Source of the DNA: Mycobacterium parascrofulaceum ATCC BAA-614
Lineage (GTDB): Bacteria; Actinomycetota; Actinomycetes; Mycobacteriales; Mycobacteriaceae
Direction: 5' to 3'
DNA length: 32,426 bases
Assembly: GCF_000164135.1 (NCBI RefSeq)
Contig: NZ_GG770557.1
Location: forward strand, 363,509-395,934
Every line of letters starts with the position of its first letter. The stretch's first letter is position 1. Made by a program: the position numbers and the translations under genes. This document shows positions 1 through 9,090 of this stretch, piece by piece. Below the pieces are notes generated by a model. It ran no database searches. It had not been told where the DNA came from and saw only the letters and a list, made by a program, of their open reading frames with translations.

Positions 1-152
1 TGCTGGCGTGCGGATACATCCTCGCCAGCCTGCACTGGTACACCTGGATCGCGTTCAGCGGCTGGGTCGTGCTGGCGTTGATCTTTTACTTCGTGTGGGG
101 CCGCCACCACAGCGCGCTCAACGACGAATCGCTGCAACGGGATGCGCTGTGA
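1..152 (+). CDS. C-terminal end of an APC-family amino-acid permease (partial)
   Basis: Only the last 49 codons are inside the window (frame starting at base 3, stop TGA at 150-152). The translated tail has a hydrophobic membrane helix rich in W, F, L and V, followed by a short charged cytoplasmic end (GRHHSALNDESLQRDAL). This is typical of the last helix of amino-acid/polyamine permeases. The next gene starts within its stop codon (GTGA overlap), so the two are translationally coupled. From memory, the H37Rv counterpart pair is Rv2320c (rocE, cationic amino-acid transporter) and Rv2319c. The family call rests mostly on this synteny, since no diagnostic motif lies in the visible part. Confidence 0.6.
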   Translation, partial: LACGYILASLHWYTWIAFSGWVVLALIFYFVWGRHHSALNDESLQRDAL

Positions 153-1027
153 CCGTCGTCGTCGGCTACCGGGCCGGCAAGGTGGGGCTTTCCGGCTTGC
201 ACCTGGGCGTGCGCATCGCGCGGACCCGCGGCACCTCGCTCACCGTGGCGACCATCGTGCCCAAGCCGTGGCTGACGCCGTCGCGCGCCCGCGTCGACGC
301 GGAGTTCGAGTTGTGGGCCGACGCGCTGGCCGCGGAGTCGGCGAAGGAGGCCGCCGGCTTTCTCGACACGGTCGCGGAAGGGGTAGCCGTCGACTACGTG
401 CACCGCGCGCACGGATCGGTCTCGGGCGGGCTCCTCGACGTCATCCACGAGGTCGACGCCGACGTGCTGGTGCTGGGCTCGCTGCCCAGCGGTGGCCGCG
501 GCCAAGTCCTGATCGGCTCCACCGCCGACTGGCTGCTGCACGCGTCCCCCGTGCCGGTGGCCATCAGCCCGCGCAATTACCGTGCCCACCAGGGCAAGCT
601 GACCCGCCTCACCTGCGCCTACTCGGCGACCCCGGACTCGGTCGACGTGGTGAAACGCTGCTTCGAGTTCGGTCAACGATTCGGTGTGCCGGTGCGGGTG
701 ATCACCTTCGCGGTCCGCGGCAAGACGATGTATCCACCGGAGGTCGGGCTCGAGGTCGAGGACCAGGTGCTGCGGGCCTGGGCGTCTCAGGTGCGAGGAA
801 TCCTGGAGGAACTGAAGACGACCGGGGTCGTCGGCGAAGACGTTGCGCTGCAAGTGGTTACCGGCCGCAGCTGGAATGAGGCGCTCGAGAAGGCGGATTG
901 GCAGGAGGGGGAGATCCTGGCGTTGGGCACCCGCCCGCGCGGCGACATCAGGCGCGTCTTCCTCGGCTCCCGCAGCACCAAGATCATCCGGGAGAGCCCG
1001 GTCCCGGTGCTGGTGCTGCCCGGCTAA
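149..1027 (+). CDS. Universal stress protein with two Usp domains (Rv2319c-like)
   Basis: 292 residues from GTG 149, chosen because it overlaps the permease stop (GTGA) and starts directly with the first beta strand (VTVVVGYR). Two Usp folds lie in tandem. The first ends with the nucleotide-binding signature G-x2-G-x9-G-S (around LVLGSLPSGGRGQVLIGS) followed by SPVPVAI; the second has LALGTRPRGDIRRVFLGS followed by SPVPVLVLPG. Usp proteins bind ATP and act in the cytoplasm during stress; the exact role here is unknown. Coupling to the permease gene suggests it senses or regulates transport, which is inference. Its stop overlaps that of the convergent uspC gene by 4 nt, leaving no room for a terminator between them. 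Confidence 0.85.
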   Translation: MTVVVGYRAGKVGLSGLHLGVRIARTRGTSLTVATIVPKPWLTPSRARVDAEFELWADALAAESAKEAAGFLDTVAEGVAVDYVHRAHGSVSGGLLDVIHEVDADVLVLGSLPSGGRGQVLIGSTADWLLHASPVPVAISPRNYRAHQGKLTRLTCAYSATPDSVDVVKRCFEFGQRFGVPVRVITFAVRGKTMYPPEVGLEVEDQVLRAWASQVRGILEELKTTGVVGEDVALQVVTGRSWNEALEKADWQEGEILALGTRPRGDIRRVFLGSRSTKIIRESPVPVLVLPG

Positions 1028-2346
1028 CGCTGCGCCGCGGCGTTCGCGGCCGCTTGCGCCCGTTGCAGGGTCGCCGCGACATCGCCACGGCCCAAGAACA
1101 TTTCGTCGAAATAGGGCTTGAGCGCGTCGCTGCCGGCGGGGAAGCCGGCGCCGCCGGGAGCCGCGATCCGCGGGCCGTTCAGCACGCTGAAGAAGGGTGT
1201 GACGTCCACGCCGCGGGCCGACCAATAATCGAAGTAAACGGGCTGAGCGGTCAGGACCGCCGGGATGGCCGCACCCTCGCGACCCAGAAACTCGTTGCCC
1301 TCCCTGCTGCCCATCCAGGCCAGCACCTCGCGCACCGCGCCGGGATGCTTCGTCGCGGCGTTGCCGGCCGCCGCGATGCCATTGGTGACGCTCACCCGGG
1401 CCACCGGGCCCGCCGGCATCATCGCCACACCCCAGCGGAAGCGGGCGTCGCGGGCCACCGGGGCCAGGTTGTAGGTGCCGGATTGGAAGAGCGCCATCCT
1501 GCCGGCCAGAAACTGATTGCGGGAGAAGTCGCCGTTGTCGTTGGTATCCGAGGCGGGCGGTGCCACATGGTCGCGGTTGATCAGGCCAACCAGGTAGCGG
1601 AAGGCTTGCACCGCAGCGGGATTGGCGAACGCGAAGGTGTCCCCGCGCTGGAAGACGCCGCCGGCCGAGCCGATGTAGTTCAGGTAGATGCCCTGCGGGT
1701 CGTTCGCGGCGTTGTACCCCCACTGCCGGACCCGTCCGGGCTCGAAACCCGGTGCGTCTCCCCGATGTCCGTCGGCGTCCACCGTCAGCCGGGCGAGCGT
1801 GGGGCGCAGCGTGTCGCGGTCGTCGGTGCTCCACCGCAGACCGTCCAGCCGGGCGGGGTCGACGCCGGCCGCGGCAAGCAGGTCCGCGTTGTAGTACAGC
1901 GCGATGCCGGCGTCGGTCAGCTGCGGGACCCCCCACAGCGCGCCGCCGCGGGTGAACTGGCCGACCACCGCCGAATCCCACGCCGGCGCGGCGACATCGA
2001 TCTTCATCAGCCGGCCGCTGTCGGCGTAGGCGGCCAGGTAGGCGTTGGACAGCCAGAAGATGTCGTCGGCGCTGCCGCCGGCGACGTCGGTGCGCAGCGT
2101 GTCGAAGTAGGTCGAGTACGCGACCACGCTGGTGTGCACGGTGATGCCGGGATGCGTGCGGTTGAACGCCTCGAACGACCGTCGATAGGCCGCGGCGATC
2201 TGCTCGGCCCACACGCGCACCGTCACGACGGTCTTGCCGCCGGGCGGCCGGCCGGAGTAGTCGAGCAGGACCGCCGTCGCCGCCAACAGGAGCGCGACCA
2301 GCGCGAGCGCCCCGGCCATCAGCGTGGAAAACCGCGGCCGGGTCAC
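1024..2346 (-). CDS. uspC: Sugar-binding protein of the UspABC importer
   Basis: 440 residues from GTG 2346. An N-terminal hydrophobic segment (about residues 8-29) is followed by an extracellular solute-binding protein family 1 domain (VRVWAEQ, FNRTHPGI, WLSNAYLAAYADSGRL, NGIAAAGNAATKHPGAV). In mycobacteria UspC is known to bind amino-sugar-type ligands and is thought to recover cell-wall components. The N-terminal segment has no cysteine, so there is no lipobox; the protein is probably held by an uncleaved signal anchor. It is last in the uspA-uspB-uspC transcription unit, 79 nt after uspB. No ATPase gene is adjacent, so the importer must borrow one from elsewhere. The gene is convergent with the stress-protein gene and overlaps it by 4 nt. 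Confidence 0.88.
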   Translation of the reverse strand: MTRPRFSTLMAGALALVALLLAATAVLLDYSGRPPGGKTVVTVRVWAEQIAAAYRRSFEAFNRTHPGITVHTSVVAYSTYFDTLRTDVAGGSADDIFWLSNAYLAAYADSGRLMKIDVAAPAWDSAVVGQFTRGGALWGVPQLTDAGIALYYNADLLAAAGVDPARLDGLRWSTDDRDTLRPTLARLTVDADGHRGDAPGFEPGRVRQWGYNAANDPQGIYLNYIGSAGGVFQRGDTFAFANPAAVQAFRYLVGLINRDHVAPPASDTNDNGDFSRNQFLAGRMALFQSGTYNLAPVARDARFRWGVAMMPAGPVARVSVTNGIAAAGNAATKHPGAVREVLAWMGSREGNEFLGREGAAIPAVLTAQPVYFDYWSARGVDVTPFFSVLNGPRIAAPGGAGFPAGSDALKPYFDEMFLGRGDVAATLQRAQAAANAAAQR

Positions 2347-2425
2347 GATCTCCGCCCAGATTGCCGTGGCGGTCGTGAATCGCCCGGAATCGCGGCCCTC
2401 ACCGCAATGTCGGCGCGCGAGCGCA

Positions 2426-3241
2426 TCACTTGAGCCCCGAGACGACGATCGAGGCCACGATGTGGCGCTGGAAGACCACGAAAAGCGCGATCAGCGGGAC
2501 GATCGCGACCGTCGTCGCCGCCATCACCAACGTCCACTGGGAGTTGAATCGCGACTGCAAATCGGCGGTCGCCACGGTGAGCACCCGCCACTTGTGGCCG
2601 CTGGTGATCACCAACGGCCACATGAAGTTGTTCCACTGCGAGACCACCGTGATCAGCGTCAAGGCGGCCAGCACCGGGCGGCTGGACGGGATCACCACGT
2701 GCACGATCACGTCCAGGGTGTTGGCCCCGTCCAGGTGCGCGGCGTTGACCAAGTCGTTCGGGATGATGCGAAAGTGCTCGCGCAGCAGGAAGATCGCGTA
2801 CGGCGAGCCGAACATGAACGGCAACACCAGGGCCCAGAACGTGTTGCGCAGGCCGAGTTGGGCCATCATGAGATACAACGGCACCACCGTGACCGTTCCC
2901 GGCACCATCAACGTGGCGATGTAGACCCAGAACAGGGCGTCGCGGCCCGGAAAGTCCAGCCGTGCGAACGCGTATCCGGCCAGCACCGAAAAGGTCAACT
3001 GGCCCACCAGGATCACCGCCGTCATGACGGCGGTGACCGCGGCCGCGCGGCCGAATCCGGCCCCGGCGAGGTCGGCGTAATTGGACAGCGTGAACGGCCG
3101 CGGCAGTTGCAGCGGTGTCCCCGTGGCGAATTGATGCGCCGAGGTGAACGAGGTCAGCAGGCCAAGGGTGAACGGCAGCAACGTGATCAGTGCGCCGAGG
3201 ACGAGCCCGGTGTAGACGACGATCCGGCTAGGTGAGGTCAT
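2426..3241 (-). CDS. uspB: Inner-membrane permease of the UspABC sugar importer (second subunit)
   Basis: 271 residues from ATG 3241. MalG-type ABC permease with about six membrane helices. The EAA loop that docks the ATPase is clear at about residues 164-190 (LVNAAHLDGANTLDVI ending in IPSSRP). It overlaps the 3' end of uspA by 14 nt, so the two are translationally coupled. With UspA it should form the membrane channel taking ligand from UspC. The length is normal for the family, and the gene corresponds to Rv2317 by order. Confidence 0.9.
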   Translation of the reverse strand: MTSPSRIVVYTGLVLGALITLLPFTLGLLTSFTSAHQFATGTPLQLPRPFTLSNYADLAGAGFGRAAAVTAVMTAVILVGQLTFSVLAGYAFARLDFPGRDALFWVYIATLMVPGTVTVVPLYLMMAQLGLRNTFWALVLPFMFGSPYAIFLLREHFRIIPNDLVNAAHLDGANTLDVIVHVVIPSSRPVLAALTLITVVSQWNNFMWPLVITSGHKWRVLTVATADLQSRFNSQWTLVMAATTVAIVPLIALFVVFQRHIVASIVVSGLK

Positions 3242-4112
3242 AGCTGATCCGCCGCCGGAAGTAGAGGTGCTGCACCATCGTGACGCCGATGAGGATGACG
3301 AACAGGACCACCGCCATCACCGATGCGCGCCCGATCGCCGCGCCGGCGAAAGCCTCGGCGTAGATCCGGTGGGCCACCAGGTCGGTGCTGCCCGCCGGCC
3401 CGCCACCGGTCAGCGCGTACACCATGTCGAAAACCTGTGCCGTGCTGACGATCCCGGTCACCAGGACGAAGAAGGTGGTCGGCCGCAGCATGGGCAGGGT
3501 GATCCGCCAGAAGCGCTGCCATGCGGTGGCGCCGTCGGTGCGCGCGGCGGCGTGAATGTCGTCCGGGATCGCCAGCAGGCCGGCCAGGAACGACAGCGAA
3601 ACGTAGCCGACGTTGGTCCACACGACGACCGCCGACACCAGCGGCAACGCGAAGCTGGGGTCCGACAGCCAATTGATGCTGTGTCCCAGCAGGGTGCTCA
3701 CGGCTCCGTCGGTGGGGGCCAGAATCCAGCGCCACAGCACCGCGATCGCCAGCGGCGCGCAGATCCAGGGCAGCACGTAGAGGGTGCGGAACAGGCCGGT
3801 GCCGGGCAGCCGGCGGGCCAGCATGGACGCGGCCAGCAGGCCCAGCACCGTCTGGGCCGGAACCACGATCGCCACGAACAGGGCCGTGACGATCAGCGAG
3901 TTGGCGAAGTTGCGATCGGTGAGCACCGACCGCCAGTTGGCCAGGCCCACATAACGCAGCGGGCCCAGCAGGTCCCATCGATACAGGCTCAGCCAGATCA
4001 CCACGAGGATGGGCAGCAGCAGGAAGGCGATGACGCCGAACAGGCTCGGCGCCAGCAGGGCGTAGCCCAGCGCGGTGGAGCGGGGCTGTGCCCTTCCGAC
4101 GCCGCTGGCCAT
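3228..4112 (-). CDS. uspA: Inner-membrane permease of the UspABC sugar importer (first subunit)
   Basis: 294 residues from ATG 4112. An upstream in-frame start at 4178 would add 22 residues overlapping the divergent tldD start at 4172, so the internal ATG, followed by MASGVGRAQPRSTALGYALL, is preferred. MalF-type permease: membrane helix at about 17-40 (LLAPSLFGVIAFLLLP) and EAA loop at about 187-211 (DIHAAARTDGATAWQRF, LPMLRP). First gene of the uspA-uspB-uspC unit. The 59-nt gap to tldD must hold the promoters for both directions. The ATPase partner is not encoded here. Confidence 0.88.
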   Translation of the reverse strand: MASGVGRAQPRSTALGYALLAPSLFGVIAFLLLPILVVIWLSLYRWDLLGPLRYVGLANWRSVLTDRNFANSLIVTALFVAIVVPAQTVLGLLAASMLARRLPGTGLFRTLYVLPWICAPLAIAVLWRWILAPTDGAVSTLLGHSINWLSDPSFALPLVSAVVVWTNVGYVSLSFLAGLLAIPDDIHAAARTDGATAWQRFWRITLPMLRPTTFFVLVTGIVSTAQVFDMVYALTGGGPAGSTDLVAHRIYAEAFAGAAIGRASVMAVVLFVILIGVTMVQHLYFRRRISYDLT

Positions 4113-4171
4113 GCAGGTAATTAAAGCGGGCGGCGCCGGGGTTTGGGGCGCGCGGCCGTTACGGTGGAGCC

Positions 4172-5701
4172 GTGACACCGAACCGGGGGATCGATGCCGA
4201 CTTCCTGAACCTGCCGCGCCACGAGCTGGCCGAAGCCGCCCTCGCGGCGGCCACCGCCGCCGGCGCCAGCTACGCCGACCTGCGGGTTCACCGGATCATG
4301 ACCGAGATCATCCAGCTGCGCGACGGCGAGCTGCAGACCGCGGTCGTCGATCGCGAGGTCGGCCTGGCCGTGCGGGTGATCGTCGACGGCACCTGGGGCT
4401 TCGCGTCGCACGCCGAGCTGGCGCCCGCGGTCGCCGCCGAGACCGCGCGGCACGCGGTGCAGGTGGCCACCACCCTGGCGGTGCTGAACAGCGAGCGGGT
4501 CGAGTTGGCGCCCGAACCGGTGTACGCCGACGCCACCTGGGTTTCCGACTACCGGATCGACCCGTTCACCGTCCCGGCGACCGACAAGATCGGCGTGCTC
4601 GAGGAGTACTCCGGCCGGCTGCTCAGCGCCGACGGCGTCGACCACGTCTCCGCGGTGCTGACCGCCGTCAAGGAGCAGACGTTCTACGCCGACACCTTCG
4701 GGTCGTCGATCACCCAGCAACGGGTGCGGGTGCAGCCGTCGCTGGAGGCGGTGACCGTCGACGCCGAGGCGGGCAGCTTCGACTCGATGCGCACGCTGGC
4801 CCCGCCGACCGGCCGCGGCTGGGAGGTGCTGGCCGGCGACGAGGTGTGGAACTGGACCGACGAGTTGGCGCAGCTGCCGTCGCTGCTGGCTGAGAAGGTC
4901 AAGTCGCCCAGCGTGACGGCGGGACGCAAGGACCTGGTGATCGACCCGACGAACCTGTGGCTGACGATTCACGAATCCATCGGGCACGCAACCGAATACG
5001 ACCGTGCGATCGGCTACGAGGCCGCCTACGCCGGAACGTCGTTCGCCACGCCGGACAAGCTCGGCACCATGCGGTACGGCTCCCCGGTGATGAACGTGAC
5101 CGCCGACCGCACCGTCGCGCACGGGTTGGCGACCGTCGGTTACGACGACGAGGGAGTCGCGGCGCAGACCTGGGATCTGGTGCGCGACGGCATCTTCGTC
5201 GGCTATCAGCTCGACCGGGTCTTCGCGCTGAGGCTGGGCAAGGACCTCGCGCAGCCGCGGTCCAATGGCTGCTCGTATGCCGACTCGCCGCATCACGTGC
5301 CGATCCAGCGGATGGCCAACGTGTCGCTGCAACCGGCGCGCGAGGACGTCAGCACCGCCGACCTGATCGGCCGCGTCGAGGACGGCATCTACATCGTCGG
5401 CGACAAGTCATGGTCGATCGACATGCAGCGCTACAACTTTCAGTTCACCGGTCAGCGGTTCTTCCGCATCCGCGACGGTCGGTTGGACGGCCAACTGCGG
5501 GACGTCGCCTACCAGGCCACCACCACCGATTTCTGGAACTCCATGGAGGCCGTCGGCGGCCCGTCGACCTGGCGGTTGGGCGGCGCATTCAATTGCGGTA
5601 AGGCCCAGCCCGGCCAGATCGCCCCGGTCAGCCACGGCTGCCCGTCGGCGTTGTTCCGCGGCGTCAACGTGCTCAACACCCGGACCGAGGGCGGCCGATG
5701 A
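4172..5701 (+). CDS. tldD: TldD-family metalloprotease subunit
   Basis: 509 residues from GTG 4172. It carries the zinc motif HESIGH (H267, E268, H272, pattern HExxxH), the catalytic signature of TldD. TldD with TldE/PmbA forms a heterodimeric protease that, in other bacteria, degrades unfolded peptides and trims modified peptides such as microcins; TldD carries the active site. The C-terminal region keeps family motifs (GRVEDGIYIVGDKSWSID, FNCGKAQPGQ). The downstream tldE-like gene overlaps by 4 nt (ATGA), as expected for a heterodimer. It corresponds to Rv2315c by order and size. Its natural substrate in mycobacteria is not evident from the sequence. Confidence 0.92.
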   Translation: MTPNRGIDADFLNLPRHELAEAALAAATAAGASYADLRVHRIMTEIIQLRDGELQTAVVDREVGLAVRVIVDGTWGFASHAELAPAVAAETARHAVQVATTLAVLNSERVELAPEPVYADATWVSDYRIDPFTVPATDKIGVLEEYSGRLLSADGVDHVSAVLTAVKEQTFYADTFGSSITQQRVRVQPSLEAVTVDAEAGSFDSMRTLAPPTGRGWEVLAGDEVWNWTDELAQLPSLLAEKVKSPSVTAGRKDLVIDPTNLWLTIHESIGHATEYDRAIGYEAAYAGTSFATPDKLGTMRYGSPVMNVTADRTVAHGLATVGYDDEGVAAQTWDLVRDGIFVGYQLDRVFALRLGKDLAQPRSNGCSYADSPHHVPIQRMANVSLQPAREDVSTADLIGRVEDGIYIVGDKSWSIDMQRYNFQFTGQRFFRIRDGRLDGQLRDVAYQATTTDFWNSMEAVGGPSTWRLGGAFNCGKAQPGQIAPVSHGCPSALFRGVNVLNTRTEGGR

Positions 5702-7071
5702 TCACCCCGCAGCACGTCGTCAACCTCGTCCTCGAGGAGGCCGGTAAGCTCGGCGGCGCCATCGAGACCATGGTGCTCGTCACCGACAAGGTCGAGGCGA
5801 CGTTGCGCTGGGCGGGCAATTCGATGACCACCAACGGGGTTTCGGTCAACCGCAGCATCACGGTGATCTCCGTCGTCCGTGAAGGCTCCGGCGCGCGGAT
5901 CGGCACGATGGTCTCCGCCGAGGTGGATCCGCGGGTCATCCCCGAGCTGGTCGCGGCCTCCCAGGAGGCGGCCCGCTCGGCGCCCGAGGCCGGTGACGCC
6001 GCGCCGCTGCTGGCCGACACCGGGGTGCCGGTTGACTGGGACGCGCCGGTGCCGGGCACCGGGCCCCTGGTGTTCGCGGACGTCGCCGACTCCCTGAGCC
6101 GGGGCTTCCGCGGCACCGACAGGCTGTACGGGTTTGCGCACCACAGTGTTTCGACGACGTTCCTGGCGTCGTCGACGGGGGTGCGCCGGCGCTACAGCCA
6201 GCCCGCCGGGGCGGTGGAGATCAACGGCAAGCGCGGCGACGCGAGCGCCTGGGCGGGAATCGGGACGCCCGACTTCGTCGACGTGCCCATGGATTCGCTG
6301 CTCGACGAGCTGTCGACGCGGCTCGGCTGGGCCGAGCGCAGGGTGGAGTTGCCCGCGGGACGGTACGAGACGATCATGCCGCCGTCCACGGTGGCCGACA
6401 TGATGCTGTACCTGGCGTGGTCGATGGCCGGCCGCGGCGCCCGGGAGGGCCGCACCGCGTTCTCGGCGCCCGGCGGCGGGACGCGGGTGGGGGAGCGGCT
6501 CACCGACCTGCCGCTGACGCTGTTCTCCGATCCGATGGCGCCGGGCCTGGCGTGCACACCGTTCGTCGCGGCGAGCAGCTCGTCGGAGACGGTGTCGGTG
6601 TTCGACAACGGCATGGAGATTTCTCAGGTGGACTGGATCCGCGGCGGGGTGATCAACGCGCTGGCCTACCCGCGGGCGACGGCCGCCAAATTCGGGGCCG
6701 AGGTCGCGGTCGCCGCCGACAACCTGGTGATGACCGGCGGGTCGGCCGGGCTGACCGACATGATCGCGGCCACCGAACGCGGTCTGCTGCTGACCACCCT
6801 GTGGTACATCCGCGAGGTCGACCCCACCACGCTGCTGCTCACCGGGCTGACCCGCGACGGCGTCTACCTCATCGAGGACGGCGAGGTGACCGCCGCGGTC
6901 AACAACTTCCGGTTCAACGAGAGCCCGCTGGACCTGCTGCGGCGGGCCACCGAGGCCGGGCTGAGCGAAAAGACCCTGCCCCGCGAGTGGGCGGACTGGG
7001 CCACCCGCACGGCGATGCCGTCGCTGCGGATACCGGACTTCTACATGTCGTCGGTGAGTCAGGCGCAATAG
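5698..7071 (+). CDS. pmbA: TldE/PmbA-family protease partner
   Basis: 457 residues from ATG 5698, overlapping the tldD stop by 4 nt. It has the TldE/PmbA fold but no HExxxH motif, as expected for the non-catalytic, substrate-shaping half of the TldD/E heterodimer. Recognisable stretches are the N-terminal [18 protein letters not shown], the central [19 protein letters not shown], and the C-terminal [20 protein letters not shown]. It corresponds to Rv2314c. The stop lies inside an 11-bp tandem repeat (7068-7093). Confidence 0.9.
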   Translation: MITPQHVVNLVLEEAGKLGGAIETMVLVTDKVEATLRWAGNSMTTNGVSVNRSITVISVVREGSGARIGTMVSAEVDPRVIPELVAASQEAARSAPEAGDAAPLLADTGVPVDWDAPVPGTGPLVFADVADSLSRGFRGTDRLYGFAHHSVSTTFLASSTGVRRRYSQPAGAVEINGKRGDASAWAGIGTPDFVDVPMDSLLDELSTRLGWAERRVELPAGRYETIMPPSTVADMMLYLAWSMAGRGAREGRTAFSAPGGGTRVGERLTDLPLTLFSDPMAPGLACTPFVAASSSSETVSVFDNGMEISQVDWIRGGVINALAYPRATAAKFGAEVAVAADNLVMTGGSAGLTDMIAATERGLLLTTLWYIREVDPTTLLLTGLTRDGVYLIEDGEVTAAVNNFRFNESPLDLLRRATEAGLSEKTLPREWADWATRTAMPSLRIPDFYMSSVSQAQ

Positions 7072-7093
7072 GCCCGCGATAGGCCCGCGATAG
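7068..7093. repeat. 11-bp tandem repeat over the tldE stop codon
   Basis: The unit ATAGGCCCGCG occurs twice head to tail (7068-7078, 7079-7089) and is followed by a partial third copy ATAG. The tldE stop TAG at 7069-7071 lies in the first copy, so extra copies would not lengthen the protein. Probably a replication-slippage product, without an evident function. Confidence 0.8.
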
Positions 7094-7133
7094 ACCATTG
7101 CCGCTGGGTGAACCGCGTTCTAGCGTGTGACGA

Positions 7134-8000
7134 ATGGCGGCTCCGGTTTCGGTACGAGAAGATCAGCTGGCACGGCTTGTGGCCCTGTCCCCGGGTTCCC
7201 CGGCGGACGCTCGCCTTGCCGCGCTGATCCGGCGGACGTGTGCCCAGACGCTGTCGCTGCCGCCGTTGCCCACCGCCGTCGAGGTTGGCGCGCCGGAGTC
7301 GAAGGACGAACTCGTCGTCGTCGAGTTCGCCGAGCAATTCAGCGCCGACGTCTCCGCGGTCACCGGCGAGCAACGGTCCCGGTTCGTCAAGCGGCTGGGG
7401 GACAGGGCCTTTGGCGTGGTCGTCCTGATGTACATCGCGGATTTCGTTCCGCGGGTACGGGCCGGGCTGGAAGCGCTCGGCGTCGGCGCGCAGTACCTCG
7501 GCTGGGTCGACGGCTCCCTCGCCTGGGATCACACCACCGAGCCGTCGGGTCTGGTGTTCGACGACTTCTTGCCCGCGGTGGCCCGGATGCGGGCGCTCGA
7601 CCCGGTCACCTCCGAGTTGGTCCGGTTGCGCGGCGCGGCTCAACACAATTGCCGATTGTGCAAGTCGTTGCGCGAGGGCACCGCGCTCGACGCCGGTGGT
7701 TCGGAGACGCTTTACGACGAGATCGATCGTTTCGAGTCGTCGAGCTTGCTCGATGACCGCGTTAAAGCCGCGCTCCGCTACGCCGATGCGTTAATTTGGA
7801 CGCCTGCGCACCTCGCCGCCGACGATGCCGCCGAGGTGCGCTCCCGGTTCTCCGAGGCCGAGGCCGTCGAGCTCACCTTTGACATCATGCGGAATGCAAG
7901 CAACAAGATCGCCGTCGCCTTGGGCGCCGACGCCCCCCGGGTCGAGCAGGGTACCGAGCGATACCTGCTCGGGGCCGACGGACAAACCGTCTTCGGCTGA
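7134..8000 (+). CDS. AhpD/carboxymuconolactone decarboxylase-like protein with a CxxC site
   Basis: 288 residues from ATG 7134. The centre resembles the AhpD-like fold: a helix ending in [20 protein letters not shown], where the paired cysteines (C-R-L-C) correspond to the redox CxxC of AhpD/CMD proteins, followed by a helix with [13 protein letters not shown]. The C-terminal part ([18 protein letters not shown]) also matches the family. AhpD-type proteins act as thiol reductants or peroxidases in the cytoplasm; no substrate can be assigned. It lies 62 nt after tldE in the same direction and may be co-transcribed. From memory it is the positional match of Rv2313c. Confidence 0.7.
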   Translation: MAAPVSVREDQLARLVALSPGSPADARLAALIRRTCAQTLSLPPLPTAVEVGAPESKDELVVVEFAEQFSADVSAVTGEQRSRFVKRLGDRAFGVVVLMYIADFVPRVRAGLEALGVGAQYLGWVDGSLAWDHTTEPSGLVFDDFLPAVARMRALDPVTSELVRLRGAAQHNCRLCKSLREGTALDAGGSETLYDEIDRFESSSLLDDRVKAALRYADALIWTPAHLAADDAAEVRSRFSEAEAVELTFDIMRNASNKIAVALGADAPRVEQGTERYLLGADGQTVFG

Positions 8001-8390
8001 CGGCCCGGGTGGCGCTTCGAATGGCCACCGAGCACCCATTGCGGGTGTTCAGCCACTGGTCGGGCCGGCGTCTTTAGAGGCGACGCCGCGGTCGACGGGG
8101 ATCGGCCGACCGGCCCCGGGCCGGCGCGAAGCACGAAATGTTAACCATCCGTACACGGTCGCGCAAACAAAAGTTCGTCGCTCGGGCGGCTGATACTGGC
8201 TAAATTTATTGCTCGGCACCGAAACTGATACGTGACGGTGATCTCAGCTGGCAGCGCCGCCTGAGTTGATGACCATTGACCGGGTGACTGTTGGCCGTGA
8301 CCTGGGTTGCAGTCTCGGTTAGTAGTTGCCACAACAAAGTTTGGCTTGCGTCGGAGAGCACACCGCTCCCACGCAGAGGGAGGTCCGGGG
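8001..8390. other. Intergenic region upstream of the first DUF732 gene
   Basis: 390 nt without a convincing gene. A hairpin with 7-bp arms (CGGCGTC 8066-8072, GACGCCG 8082-8088) lies 66 nt after the stop of the preceding gene and could act as a weak terminator, though no T-run follows it. The last 200 nt are less GC-rich (around TAAATTTATTGC near 8201-8212) and probably contain the promoter of the secreted-protein gene. No -10/-35 pair can be chosen with confidence. Confidence 0.5.
8066..8088 (+). terminator. Possible hairpin terminator
   Basis: Perfect 7-bp inverted repeat CGGCGTC / GACGCCG with a 9-nt loop, downstream of the CxxC protein gene. There is no T-tract, but mycobacterial terminators often lack one. 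This is weak evidence. Confidence 0.3.
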
Positions 8391-8813
8391 ATGACAACCA
8401 CTCGTTCACGCTCGCGGATGCGAGTGTCATCGGTCTGGGCTGCCGGCGTCGCGCTGGGCGCCTCGATGCTCGGTGGCGCTGTGCTCTCGGCGCCGCAGGC
8501 TTCGGCGTCGTGCAATTTGACGCCGAAGGACGACCAGTACATCAACCTGCTCGCGCAGAACAAGATGGTGCACAACGCCGACTTCAGCGATTGCACCGAG
8601 GCCGCCGAGGGGCGCTGGTTCGCCGACCAGGTCCGCAACCACCCCAACCCGTTCGGGGAGGCCCAGGAGCTGGTCAACATGGTCACCAACACCACTTCGA
8701 TGAACCAGAAGCAGGCCGAGTGGGAGGTCGAGTCGGCGATCTACGTGTATGCGCCGGAAGTGATCCCCAAGATCAAGGATCAAGCCGCGCACTTCAACTG
8801 GCCGGCCGAGTAG
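8391..8813 (+). CDS. Secreted DUF732-type protein, copy 1
   Basis: 140 residues from ATG 8391, chosen because AGGGAGG lies 7-13 nt upstream; a longer frame reaching back to 8307 would bury the signal peptide. The N-terminus is a Sec signal peptide: RSRSRMR, a hydrophobic core, then the cleavage site near APQASAS. The mature protein of about 100 residues has two early cysteines (SASCN and DFSDC) that could form a disulfide, and the DUF732-like pattern DDQYINLLAQNKMV ... AIYVYAPEVIPKIKD. DUF732 proteins are small exported mycobacterial proteins of unknown function. A close paralogue follows at 9091. Confidence 0.75.
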   Translation: MTTTRSRSRMRVSSVWAAGVALGASMLGGAVLSAPQASASCNLTPKDDQYINLLAQNKMVHNADFSDCTEAAEGRWFADQVRNHPNPFGEAQELVNMVTNTTSMNQKQAEWEVESAIYVYAPEVIPKIKDQAAHFNWPAE

Positions 8814-9090
8814 GGCGCCGACTGTTCGCGGACGGCCGAATCGGCTAACCGAGGCGTCACGCCGCGGGCGTCCGTTCGACACAACACATGTGGTTGCCGT
8901 TGACGCCAACCATCGATCGATTTACCGCTGAAAGCAGCCTGGGTTTTTCACGCGCACTGACGTTATTGGCAAACCGCTGTTCATTGAATATTTCAGTCGC
9001 CGTTCGTTTGCTGTACTTCGCGTCGGTGGTACCCGATGTGCAGCGCGAAAGAGAAACCAGCAAATTTCCATGATGAGGGGGTCTGGAAAC

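Noticed and set aside
86..2212. Long minus-strand open frame of 708 codons over the stress-protein and uspC genes
   Set aside because: Arginine- and histidine-rich translation, no domain, antisense to two well-supported genes; a by-product of high GC.
4121..5332. Minus-strand open frame of 403 codons opposite tldD
   Set aside because: No family resemblance and skewed composition; tldD on the other strand has its zinc motif and coupled partner.
5509..7098. Minus-strand open frame of 529 codons opposite tldE
   Set aside because: Same reason: composition of an antisense shadow with no recognisable domain.
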